10,148 bases of DNA from Verrucomicrobia bacterium SCGC AAA164-M04 (GCA_000383735.1 KB912151.1:8453-18600), one strand, 5' to 3'; shown: positions 1-6,344, counted from the first letter of the stretch. The notes: generated by a model not told the origin, from the letters alone. Numbers and translations: made by a program.

Positions 1-1
1 T

Positions 2-451
2 TTTTTCTCATCGGAGAAAGTAATGGGCGTCTTGATGCTCGTTGGTGGAGTTTTGATGCTTTTAGTTCCCGGTGCGGTCGGGAACGGCAATGGCAGCTTG
101 ATCTTTTGGCTCTTCATGGGCCACATGCTTTGCTATATGCCTACCCTGGGGCTAGGTAATACGATCGCGTTTACTCACCTTCCACGAGATGTTTTTCCAA
201 AGGTGCGCGTTTGGGGTACGGTCGGTTGGATTGTTGCGGGCTTGGTCACTGGGTATTTGGGTTGGTCTGCAAGTACGAATCTTTTCTGGATGGCGGGCAT
301 TAGCTCGGTTGCCCTAGGTGCTTTCTGTTTCTGTCTTCCGAATACGCCCCCGCCCTCCGCCGGTCAGCCGGTTAATGTTAGGGCTTTGTTCATGGTGGAT
401 GCATTCAAGATGTTCGCTATTCCAGCTTTCGCGGTCTTTATGATCTTCTAA
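2..451 (+). CDS. Nucleoside:H+ symporter (MFS, NupG/XapB-like), middle fragment only, truncated at both ends
   Basis: This is part of a multi-pass inner-membrane transporter that would import nucleosides with protons. The reading frame is already open at base 2 and reads FFSSEKVMGVLMLVGGVLML, so the ATG at 23 is internal and the true start lies left of the window. Visible family features are the S-E-K-V-x-G-V-L-x-L-x-G-G segment leading into a membrane helix, a helix with the P-T-L-x-L-x-N-x-I-A-F motif (around bases 137-175), and the F-P-K-V-R-V-W-G-T-V-G-W-I loop and helix. All are typical of the nucleoside H+ symporter family, whose members have about 400 residues and 12 helices. The frame hits TAA at 449-451 just as the seventh helix would begin (A-F-A-V-F-M-I-F), so the C-terminal half is missing. 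At that point the DNA becomes the 3' part of the helicase gene on the other strand. The product is very unlikely to work. Family assignment is from remembered motifs. Confidence 0.8.
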   Translation, partial: FFSSEKVMGVLMLVGGVLMLLVPGAVGNGNGSLIFWLFMGHMLCYMPTLGLGNTIAFTHLPRDVFPKVRVWGTVGWIVAGLVTGYLGWSASTNLFWMAGISSVALGAFCFCLPNTPPPSAGQPVNVRALFMVDAFKMFAIPAFAVFMIF

Positions 452-2938
452 AATTCCCGGCACCCCCCAGCTCGGTAGATAATCTGGAAAAATCGCCAAT
501 TCGTCTATTCCCACCTCAAAAGTCAATCCATCATCATCCGCATCCAAATCACTGACGTAATTCACCCGCCACTTACGCCCTCCATGATGGACCACATCCG
601 GAAAAAGTCGCAACCGATCCTCGATCTCTTCCTCCCAAATGAGGTCTGAAAAACGCACCATTAACTTTCCTGCGTCCTCCGGTTTCTCGGTCAGTTTGTA
701 AAACTGCTTTGTGGTATTCGTCGCTCCTGGGAGACGCTCGAAAAAAAAGTCATACGCGGCAACCTCATTCCACAAGTAGCCGACTCGACGCAATTTCCGT
801 TCCGCTCCCAAAATAGTTTCCTTCACCCACGCCAGGTTCTGCGTCACCAAGTTGTTACCTCGCATCTTCCCATCCACTAGGGCCTCCCTTACGAAAACCT
901 CAAAAGCCACCTTGGGATTTACCCGCCCAAAGAAGACTCTACGCCCTTCAACCACCGTAAGCCCCCCAAGTAAGACATCCTCCGTCCCATAAACCGCCCC
1001 TTGCTGCTCATTCCAATACGGTGAATGATATTTGCTCCGACACAAATGCGGCACCACTTCCTCAACCCACTTGGGGTCAATCTCCGCCACCTTTCGCGCC
1101 CACAATCGCGAGGTCTCAACCAACTCAAAACCCAAAACCCAAAGCGCCCGCTTGCTCTTAAAAAGCCCAGAGCCTGGGAAGACCGCAAACTGCCGGTTTC
1201 CCACGCTATGATAAATGCGCTTTTCCTTATCCCACACTCCAATCTGCCGTGGAATCCCCGTCAGCACTGATTTATGCACCTCGGCATAAACATCAGCCGC
1301 TGTTTCAATAACCTTACCCTTTCCTCCCTCTTTCTGAAACGAACGACGTAATTCCGAGTTGATCCCCAACCATTCTCTCACCCGGCGGTAGCTCAAGAAA
1401 TGCTTCTCACACCATCTCCGCAATTGGTTGGACTTGAGCTTTCCTCTCTCTCCCCTGAAATCCTGAATCCCTTTCCACAAATTTAAAAACACCCCGAAGT
1501 CAGACTTCTGGTCAAGAAACTCTTTCTGCCTTTCGTCGGCCCGCTCTTCCTTGCCCTGCGGACGTTCCCTCACATCCATCGCCGAGAGTCCCGATACTAT
1601 GATCAAGACCTCCTCAAAGACTCCCCGGCGCTCACTTTCCACCAACATCCGGCCCAATCGCGGGTCCAAAGGCAATCGAGATAAGGTCCTTCCCGTATCA
1701 GTGAGTCGCGCCTCCGATTTCTTCGCCACCGCACCTACTTCCTCAAGAGTATCCCAGCCTTCATTCACGGCGCGGGGCCCCGGTGGGTCAATAAAAGGAA
1801 ACTCCCTAACATCTCCAAGTTTCAACGAAAGCATTCGTAGAATTACTCCGCTTAAAGCACTCCGCCGAATCTCGGGATCTGTGAACTCCGGTGCCATCTC
1901 AAGCGCTTCCTCATCATAAAGCTTCACACAAATTCCGTCGCGCACCCGGCCACATCTTCCTCGCCTTTGCCGTGCACTTGCCTGCGAGATCATTTCGATC
2001 TGCAAACTCTGTACCTGCCTCGAAGGACTAAACCGACTCACCCTTGCCATTCCGCTATCCACCACCGAAACAATTCCTGGAATAGTTAGCGAAGTCTCAG
2101 CCACGTTCGTCGCCAAAAAGACTCTCCGCTTTCCGCTAGGAGCAAAAACTTTCTCCTGATCCGCCAGAGAAAGCCGCGCAAAAACCGGCACTGCCTCGGT
2201 ATTAAAAAATCCCTGACCTTCGATCAAATCCGCACACTCACGGATTTCTCTTTCCCCCGGCAAAAATACTAAGACATCGCCATCAGAATCTAAATCAGTG
2301 ACGTATTCTACCCCCCGTCCAACATGTTCGCGTAAACTCTCACCCTCGTATCCAGGTAAAAAAACATCTTCTACCGGGAAAGTCCGTCCCTCCACCTGCA
2401 CCACGGGACATTTCTCAAAAAACTCGGAGAACCTTCCTGCATCCAAAGTAGCCGATGAAATAACCACTCGTAAATCCTTCCGCCGTTTAACCAGTTGCTT
2501 TAGATAGCCCAATAGGAAATCGATGTTCAAGGATCGCTCGTGGGCCTCATCGATAATAATGGTATCATATTGCCGTAGTTCCCGATCCCCTTGCGTCTCC
2601 GCCAGCAAGATCCCATCCGTCATGAATTTCACTTTCGTTTCTTTCGAGCAAAGCTCTGTAAAACGAACCTGCCAACCCACTTCTTTTCCAATCTCCACCT
2701 TGCACTCATCTGCCACCCGCCGTGCCACCGAAGTCGCGGCTAATCGCCTCGGCTGCGTACATCCTATTCGGCCCTCTTGCCCCAACTCCCGCGCAAGCTC
2801 AAAAGCCATTTTGGGCAACTGGGTCGTCTTTCCAGACCCCGTTTCGCCCACGATCACCAACACCTGCGAGGCCCTCATGTCCTCGAGGATCTCCTCCCTC
2901 CGACGCGACACCGGCAGATCTGGATAGCTGATGTTCAA
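314..2938 (-). CDS. hrpA: ATP-dependent RNA helicase HrpA, DEAH-box, C-terminus lost and replaced by antisense readthrough
   Basis: This is a cytoplasmic DEAH-box RNA helicase. Motifs in order are Walker A GETGSGKTT (31-39), TQPRRLAA (61-68), DEAH (130-133), SAT (162-164), FLPG (225-228), TNVAETSLTIPGI (277-289) and QRRGRCGR (324-331). Helicase-associated and OB-fold regions follow at about 390-600, then the start of the HrpA C-terminal DUF3418 region from about 660. The opening S-Y-P-D-L-P-V-S-x-R-R-x-E-I-L is the usual HrpA entry to the helicase core. The start is a TTG at 2936-2938: a stop lies four codons upstream and no ATG or GTG intervenes. No good ribosome binding site is seen; GAGGAAG is about 18 bases away. 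E. coli HrpA has about 1300 residues. This frame has 874, and homology appears to end near residue 831 (W-G-V-P-G-I-L-E), after which about 42 residues are the antisense of the neighbouring symporter gene. Roughly 400 C-terminal residues are missing. The ATPase core is intact, so residual activity is possible. Confidence 0.9.
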   Translation of the reverse strand: MNISYPDLPVSRRREEILEDMRASQVLVIVGETGSGKTTQLPKMAFELARELGQEGRIGCTQPRRLAATSVARRVADECKVEIGKEVGWQVRFTELCSKETKVKFMTDGILLAETQGDRELRQYDTIIIDEAHERSLNIDFLLGYLKQLVKRRKDLRVVISSATLDAGRFSEFFEKCPVVQVEGRTFPVEDVFLPGYEGESLREHVGRGVEYVTDLDSDGDVLVFLPGEREIRECADLIEGQGFFNTEAVPVFARLSLADQEKVFAPSGKRRVFLATNVAETSLTIPGIVSVVDSGMARVSRFSPSRQVQSLQIEMISQASARQRRGRCGRVRDGICVKLYDEEALEMAPEFTDPEIRRSALSGVILRMLSLKLGDVREFPFIDPPGPRAVNEGWDTLEEVGAVAKKSEARLTDTGRTLSRLPLDPRLGRMLVESERRGVFEEVLIIVSGLSAMDVRERPQGKEERADERQKEFLDQKSDFGVFLNLWKGIQDFRGERGKLKSNQLRRWCEKHFLSYRRVREWLGINSELRRSFQKEGGKGKVIETAADVYAEVHKSVLTGIPRQIGVWDKEKRIYHSVGNRQFAVFPGSGLFKSKRALWVLGFELVETSRLWARKVAEIDPKWVEEVVPHLCRSKYHSPYWNEQQGAVYGTEDVLLGGLTVVEGRRVFFGRVNPKVAFEVFVREALVDGKMRGNNLVTQNLAWVKETILGAERKLRRVGYLWNEVAAYDFFFERLPGATNTTKQFYKLTEKPEDAGKLMVRFSDLIWEEEIEDRLRLFPDVVHHGGRKWRVNYVSDLDADDDGLTFEVGIDELAIFPDYLPSWGVPGILEDHKDRESWNSEHLECIHHEQSPNINRLTGGGRGRIRKTETEST

Positions 2939-3315
2939 GTCGTTGGTTTAGCGGTGCTTCCTCAATCCCGCAAGTCCTTCCCAACAACTGATTGGCAAGA
3001 TTTAAGCATCCTCGGGTATCTCGCACTCAAAGATTCACTGATACCAAAATTCCCAAACGCTCTTTCTCCAAAACCCTGAAGCTCTCCATTTCGACAATCT
3101 TCCAGTCGTCCTTGATTCCAACAACGACATCATGTTTATTCACTAGATAGAAATTTTTGATCTCAAAAGCCCTCCCACTTCAAAGAGGCTTTCGGTTTCT
3201 ATTCGAAACCAGCGAAAAATAAGTGGCGCGTGCGAGACCTATCTAAATTTCTTAAAGAAGCACCGGTCTTTTCTTTGTCCGGCCACCACTTCACATCAAT
3301 CACTTCATTTTTCCC
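2939..3315. other. Divergent intergenic region between hrpA and the sigma-factor operon
   Basis: This 377-base gap separates the minus-strand helicase from the plus-strand sigma operon, so promoters for both should lie here. I could not pick convincing -35/-10 boxes for either. It contains a small inverted repeat, GGTTTC at 3194-3199 and GAAACC at 3205-3210 with a 5-base spacer, about 105 bases before the sigma-factor start. It also contains a short minus-strand frame, listed separately. The A/T-rich stretch just before 3316 carries no Shine-Dalgarno sequence. Confidence 0.5.
3027..3143 (-). CDS. Possible small protein or gene remnant (38 residues from a GTG)
   Basis: A short minus-strand frame runs from GTG at 3141-3143 to TGA at 3027-3029, and stays open upstream to about 3182, where it meets a stop. 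Its composition is protein-like, with alternating charged and hydrophobic residues (for example V-V-V-G-I-K-D-D-W-K-I-V-E-M-E). A GGGAGGG stretch lies upstream near 3171-3177, but it precedes an ATC, not a normal start codon, and is too far from the GTG. It could be a genuine small ORF, the tail of a decayed gene, or chance. I recognise no family. Confidence 0.2.
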   Translation of the reverse strand: MNKHDVVVGIKDDWKIVEMESFRVLEKERLGILVSVNL

Positions 3316-3897
3316 ATGGATGAACCGATCACGGTATCTTCTGAGTTGCTCGCCCGTATCCGGACGGGCGACGAAAAAGCGTGGAGCGAATTGGTTCACA
3401 TTCTTAACCCCCTCGTCTCAAAAATTATTCGCAATCAAGTTCGCCGAAATACCGACCACGAGGACATTGCCCAAGAGGCCTTCACTAAAATCTTCCTGAA
3501 ACTTGATCAATTCGCTGGGCACCAACCCTTTACCCATTGGGTTTCTCGGCTGACCATCAACACCTGCTATGATTGGCTCCGCCGAATTAAGAGTCGGCCT
3601 CTGATGAGCTACTCGGATCTAGGCGAAACGCAGGCTCAAATCGTTGAGAAAAACCTCAGCAGCCAAACCGTTGATGGCAAAGAAAGTCTCGCTTCCATGC
3701 GCGAGCTTCTTGACCAACTTATCGCCACTCTTAACCCACGAGAACAAATCGTCATTCGCCTCCTCGACCTCGAGGAGAAGAGCGTGCAAGATGCCTGTAA
3801 TCTAACCGGCTGGGGGGCCTCGAAGATTAAGGTCACTGCCATGAGAGCCCGACGTAAACTCCGCGAACAGCTCAAAAAACTTGAACCCAATCAGTGA
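3316..3897 (+). CDS. ECF-type RNA polymerase sigma factor (sigma-70 family)
   Basis: The 193-residue protein is the normal size for an extracytoplasmic-function sigma factor, which directs core RNA polymerase to a small set of stress or envelope promoters. Region 2 covers about residues 20-92: D-H-E-D-I-A-Q-E-A-F-T-K-I-F (47-60) matches the 2.1/2.2 core-binding helix, and the W-V-S-R-L-T-I-N-T-C-Y-D-W-L-R-R stretch (75-90) matches regions 2.3/2.4. After a linker of about 35 residues, region 4 covers about 126-188, with L-N-P-R-E-Q-I-V-I-R-L (139-149) followed by a helix-turn-helix ending K-V-T-A-M-R-A-R-R-K-L. No sigma regions 1 or 3 are present. The ATG at 3316 is the natural start for this domain length, although no Shine-Dalgarno sequence precedes it. 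The stop is one base before the next gene's ATG, so the genes are co-transcribed and probably translationally coupled. The following membrane protein is the natural candidate for its anti-sigma factor. Target promoters are unknown. Confidence 0.92.
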   Translation: MDEPITVSSELLARIRTGDEKAWSELVHILNPLVSKIIRNQVRRNTDHEDIAQEAFTKIFLKLDQFAGHQPFTHWVSRLTINTCYDWLRRIKSRPLMSYSDLGETQAQIVEKNLSSQTVDGKESLASMRELLDQLIATLNPREQIVIRLLDLEEKSVQDACNLTGWGASKIKVTAMRARRKLREQLKKLEPNQ

Positions 3898-3898
3898 T

Positions 3899-4174
3899 AT
3901 GAATGACAACAACGACCCTTGGAAACGACTTGTCGATGCGGCAAAAACCTCACCCGTTGAGAAGCAGGCCGAACCCAACTTCAAAATCAGCGTCAAAGCC
4001 CTACGCGAAAGTGTTCAGTCGCTCTTCCTAGCTCTCACCTGGCGTAAGTGGTCCATTCTTGCCGCCATCCTTGCCGGTCTGATCTTCCTCATTTTCTTCC
4101 TTCTCCGAGATGACTCCCCCCTACCCGGGCCAATCATCCCAACCGAACCCCCAACTGCTCCCGAGACCTTATGA
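3899..4174 (+). CDS. Small single-span membrane protein, candidate anti-sigma factor
   Basis: This is a 91-residue protein with no family I can name. It starts at ATG 3899, one base after the sigma-factor stop. An in-frame TTG at 3881 would overlap the sigma gene and is less likely. The N-terminal 50 residues are charged and presumably cytoplasmic (D-P-W-K-R-L-V-D-A-A-K near the start). One strong membrane helix follows at about 51-69 (W-S-I-L-A-A-I-L-A-G-L-I-F-L-I-F-F), then a short proline-rich tail of about 20 residues predicted to lie outside the membrane. Its TGA overlaps the next gene's ATG in an ATGA arrangement. Position directly after an ECF sigma gene, small size and topology suggest a membrane-tethered anti-sigma factor, comparable in shape to CnrY (about 95 residues). 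It has no zinc-binding HxxxCxxC motif, so it is not a ZAS-type anti-sigma. The function is inferred from context only. Confidence 0.75.
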   Translation: MNDNNDPWKRLVDAAKTSPVEKQAEPNFKISVKALRESVQSLFLALTWRKWSILAAILAGLIFLIFFLLRDDSPLPGPIIPTEPPTAPETL

Positions 4175-4581
4175 AACCAAAACTTCGCGACTATTTAACC
4201 ATCATCTTCGCGCTTCTCGTCATCTTCATTTGTGGATGCGGCGTAGGCTTCCTCATTGGAGAAAAAGAAGGGCGCCAAGGAACAGAGACACCCACTGCTA
4301 TTGGCTCCGAACACGATAGTGATACTTGGCAAAAGCAAACCATGGAGAGCCTCGGAAGCCGCCTCGAGCTATCTGATCAACAACGCGAAAAGATCTTGGG
4401 CGAAATTCAAGCGACCTCACTTGAAATCACTAACAACCAAGAAACAGCGATTGAAGACCACTACCGCGTCATTTTGGCACTTCATGACCGTCTCATTCCC
4501 CATCTAGAGCCCGATCAGCAGGAAAAAATCAAAAAAGACCGAAATAAGTTACAGCGGACGATTAATCTTCGCTTTAAATAA
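4171..4581 (+). CDS. Membrane-anchored extracytoplasmic sensor-like protein with two LTxxQ-type motifs (Spy/CpxP/CnrX-like)
   Basis: A 136-residue protein begins at ATG 4171, overlapping the preceding stop by four bases, so it is the third cistron of the sigma operon. Residues 8-30 form an N-terminal membrane anchor. It contains the Cys pair C-G-C at 21-23, but this does not form a convincing lipobox. The rest is hydrophilic and probably helical. Two motifs resemble the LTxxQ repeats of the Spy/CpxP/heavy-metal-resistance fold: L-E-L-S-D-Q-Q-R-E-K-I (65-75) and P-H-L-E-P-D-Q-Q-E-K-I (110-120). Histidines at 48, 97, 105 and 111 and Met58 could bind metal, but no site can be assigned by eye. 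CnrX, the periplasmic metal sensor of the CnrYXH system, has similar length and topology (about 148 residues, N-terminal anchor). The likely role is to sense an envelope signal and control the upstream anti-sigma candidate. The fold call is moderate; the ligand is unknown. Confidence 0.78.
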   Translation: MKPKLRDYLTIIFALLVIFICGCGVGFLIGEKEGRQGTETPTAIGSEHDSDTWQKQTMESLGSRLELSDQQREKILGEIQATSLEITNNQETAIEDHYRVILALHDRLIPHLEPDQQEKIKKDRNKLQRTINLRFK

Positions 4582-4721
4582 CTTATACACACTATTTTGT
4601 GAAATCTTGGGCGTTCTGAAAGATCCTCCCATCTTGAGTCTAGGGCGCACAACCTCCCTGTCCCCCTAAAAAAAATAGTTTTTTGTAACCAAACCTAAAA
4701 CCGCTTCGTCTCGTTTCATAG

Positions 4722-4759
4722 ACTAGCTTTTAAACCTTCCCCCTGATTTAAGAGCTAGT
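4722..4759 (+). promoter_or_regulatory. Long hairpin (13-bp inverted repeat) upstream of the 4805 gene
   Basis: ACTAGCTTTTAAA at 4722-4734 pairs with TTTAAGAGCTAGT at 4747-4759, giving 13 base pairs with one G-U wobble and a 12-base pyrimidine-rich loop. It lies between the sigma operon (ends 4581) and the gene starting at 4805. Only four T residues follow the stem (4761-4764, after one G), so as an intrinsic terminator it would be weak. It could be a terminator for the sigma operon, an attenuator or leader structure for the next gene, or an operator. The rest of the 223-base gap has an A8-TAG-T6 tract at 4668-4684 and nothing else I can name. Confidence 0.5.
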
Positions 4760-4804
4760 GTTTTCGTCGTAAACAGCCTATGGTTCTTGCTTCAACTTAA
4801 AACA

Positions 4805-5512
4805 ATGTCGCGATCTTCTTTCATTTTAGCAGCCACTCTCGTCATAGTAGCAGCTACGATGGTCTTCATGAGCTCATTCGACCGGGCCAACGGAAGATCT
4901 CAGTCCGTCTCCGCTGGGGATTTGACGGGCCCTTCCAATGTTTTGCGCGGCAGCAAACGAGAACCCACCTCTCGCACTCGGATTACGTCATCGCGACATG
5001 GCAACAACACCCTTTCAATCGAAAACTCAGCGACGACACACCTAAACTCTGAGGAATTAGTCCGAGTCGACCAAATTTTGTCGCGAATACAGCGCGATTC
5101 TCAAGAGCAACTTGATCAATATTCGAGGAACTACGGGCTAACCAAGAAACAACAACGCGAAATCTTTCCCGTCCTCGTCGCCTATCACGACCAAACCCAC
5201 CCCTCTATTAGCGTGAACGGTCAGACCATTGCCTTTGTAAATTCAGATTATGACCTTGAGCAAAATGTTTCGTCATTTCTCGACTCATCACAACGAGAAG
5301 CGTTCCTAGAAGATGCCTCTGATCATGAGGCTTGGTGGGTAGAAGTTGTGGGGCAGCTTGAAAGCGACCTTGATATTGCCATTAGCAATGGGGAAATGGT
5401 TCCAGCTGACGACCCTTCTGCGGGCCTTAGGATAGCCGCTGAAAGTGCTGTTGGAGATGGCGGTTCCTCCAACCACTCCGGCGGAAATCTATTCGATTTA
5501 CTTGCTCAATAA
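4805..5512 (+). CDS. Membrane-anchored exported protein with two LTxxQ-like motifs, function unknown
   Basis: This is a 235-residue protein from ATG 4805. An in-frame TTG at 4787 would add six residues but would displace the signal sequence from the N-terminus, so the ATG is preferred. Residues 5-24 form a hydrophobic signal anchor or signal peptide. A polar, low-complexity linker rich in Ser, Thr and Arg follows (25-78), then a helical domain at 80-190. In that domain Y-G-L-T-K-K-Q-Q-R-E-I-F-P-V-L (110-124) and S-S-F-L-D-S-S-Q-R-E-A-F-L (156-168) look like a spaced pair of LTxxQ-type motifs, echoing the smaller protein encoded just upstream. A conserved-looking H-E-A-W-W cluster lies at 174-178. 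The tail is Gly/Ser-rich and acidic. It probably acts in the periplasm or is tethered there, and may belong to the same envelope-response regulon as the sigma operon. It has no recognisable enzyme motif. Confidence 0.75.
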   Translation: MSRSSFILAATLVIVAATMVFMSSFDRANGRSQSVSAGDLTGPSNVLRGSKREPTSRTRITSSRHGNNTLSIENSATTHLNSEELVRVDQILSRIQRDSQEQLDQYSRNYGLTKKQQREIFPVLVAYHDQTHPSISVNGQTIAFVNSDYDLEQNVSSFLDSSQREAFLEDASDHEAWWVEVVGQLESDLDIAISNGEMVPADDPSAGLRIAAESAVGDGGSSNHSGGNLFDLLAQ

Positions 5513-5547
5513 TCTTTTCGAATAGAATTTTCTCCAACTTTAAGAAG

Positions 5548-6096
5548 ATGAATCTAAAAATAATATCAATGACCAGCAGCTTACTAATAAGTGCTGTGAT
5601 GGCGGATCAGATCGCTAAATCATTCGGAGACGGGACTCTCCCAGAATTTCTTACAAAGTATGATGTAAACGAAGACGGCTCAATCGACGAAGAAGAGCGT
5701 CAAGCGATCAAAGAAGAGCGTAAGGCAGCGCGAGCTGGGAGACTTGCTCGGATCGACACTGATGGCGACGAAAAAATCTCCTCGGATGAGCGCGGGTTAC
5801 TTCGCGAACAAAGCATTGCGGGGCGCGCTGAAGAGCGCGAATTACTTCGAGAATCACTTCGCAAAAGAATCATCGCCAAGCGCGCTGAAAAATTCACCGG
5901 AATCGCTGGTGATGACGGGCTTCTTTCTCTCAGAGAGATGACGGATCTAAAGGCCTTTCAGAACATGTCCGAAGAGAGGCTAGCTTCCCTTTTTGCGCGT
6001 CTGGATACAGACAATAGTGGCGAGGTGACTCTTGAGGAATTTAACATGCGCCTTCGTGACCACAGTTCGCCTCAAAAACCTGATTCAGGTAACTGA
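5548..6096 (+). CDS. Secreted EF-hand calcium-binding protein
   Basis: A 182-residue protein begins at ATG 5548, with AAGAAG immediately upstream as a plausible, close ribosome binding site. Residues 1-19 form a signal peptide with likely cleavage after V-M-A. Three canonical 12-residue EF-hand loops are visible: D39-V-N-E-D-G-S-I-D-E-E-E50, D70-T-D-G-D-E-K-I-S-S-D-E81 and D153-T-D-N-S-G-E-V-T-L-E-E164. A fourth, degenerate loop at about 119-130 keeps Asp5, Gly6 and Glu12 but lacks the first Asp, so it may not bind calcium. Between loops 2 and 3 is a long Arg/Glu-rich helix (about 81-118), possibly a coiled coil. Small exported EF-hand proteins of this kind are common in Planctomycetes and Verrucomicrobia; their roles are mostly unknown. 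The gene follows the 4805 gene by 35 bases and shares its downstream terminator, so the two are probably one transcript. Confidence 0.88.
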   Translation: MNLKIISMTSSLLISAVMADQIAKSFGDGTLPEFLTKYDVNEDGSIDEEERQAIKEERKAARAGRLARIDTDGDEKISSDERGLLREQSIAGRAEERELLRESLRKRIIAKRAEKFTGIAGDDGLLSLREMTDLKAFQNMSEERLASLFARLDTDNSGEVTLEEFNMRLRDHSSPQKPDSGN

Positions 6097-6230
6097 AATT
6101 TCGACTCGGCTGGCGACGAAAGGTGGCATCCCCATACTCTGACGAAAATAGTGGAGACCTCAAAAATCTCGCGCGCTTATTCGTAAAATTTTAAGCTCAA
6201 GAATTATTTGATGATTTCTGACATCACTGA

Positions 6231-6258
6231 AGGCAGCCTCACAAGGCTGCCTTTTTTT
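6231..6258 (+). terminator. Rho-independent terminator after the EF-hand gene
   Basis: AGGCAGCCT (6231-6239) pairs perfectly with AGGCTGCCT (6244-6252) around a 4-base CACA loop, followed by seven T residues (6252-6258). This is a classic intrinsic terminator on the plus strand, 135 bases after the EF-hand stop. It closes the transcript of the 4805 and 5548 genes. Nothing else recognisable lies between 6097 and 6230. Confidence 0.92.
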
Positions 6259-6289
6259 GTGTCATTGCGAACGACTTTTTGATAGTGTC

Positions 6290-6306
6290 CTTATCTTAAA
6301 GATAAG
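6290..6306. promoter_or_regulatory. Perfect 17-bp palindrome, candidate operator
   Basis: CTTATCTT at 6290-6297 is mirrored by AAGATAAG at 6299-6306 around a single central A. It lies 38 bases before the GTG of the 6345 gene and after the terminator, where that gene's promoter should be; TTGATA at 6279-6284 could be a -35 box. The position and dyad symmetry suit a dimeric regulator. As RNA the 1-base loop could not form, so a DNA-level site is more likely than a hairpin. Confidence 0.45.
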
Positions 6307-6344
6307 ACCTATTACGCTCGTCCCCCAGACACTCCACTCATCTC

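Noticed and set aside
2799..3026. Minus-strand frame overlapping the hrpA N-terminus, considered as a frameshifted N-terminal extension of HrpA
   Set aside because: Its residues do not resemble any HrpA N-terminus, and the helicase frame itself supplies the usual S-Y-P-D-L-P-V-S opening from the TTG.
2777..3079. 100-codon plus-strand frame across the hrpA start
   Set aside because: It is antisense to the Walker A region of HrpA, with Arg/Pro/Ser-rich composition typical of a shadow frame.
3199..3399. 66-codon minus-strand frame overlapping the start of the sigma-factor gene
   Set aside because: It is antisense to a clear ECF sigma gene for about 80 bases, has no recognisable motif or start context, and ends at a stop in a different frame from the neighbouring short ORF.
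4187..4245. Lipoprotein signal in the 136-residue protein
   Set aside because: The Cys residues at 21 and 23 are preceded by F-I and I-C-G rather than a standard L-[AST]-[GA]-C lipobox. A membrane anchor fits better.
4668..4684. A8-TAG-T6 tract as a terminator of the sigma operon
   Set aside because: The stem would be only A-T pairs with a 3-base loop, too weak to call an intrinsic terminator.
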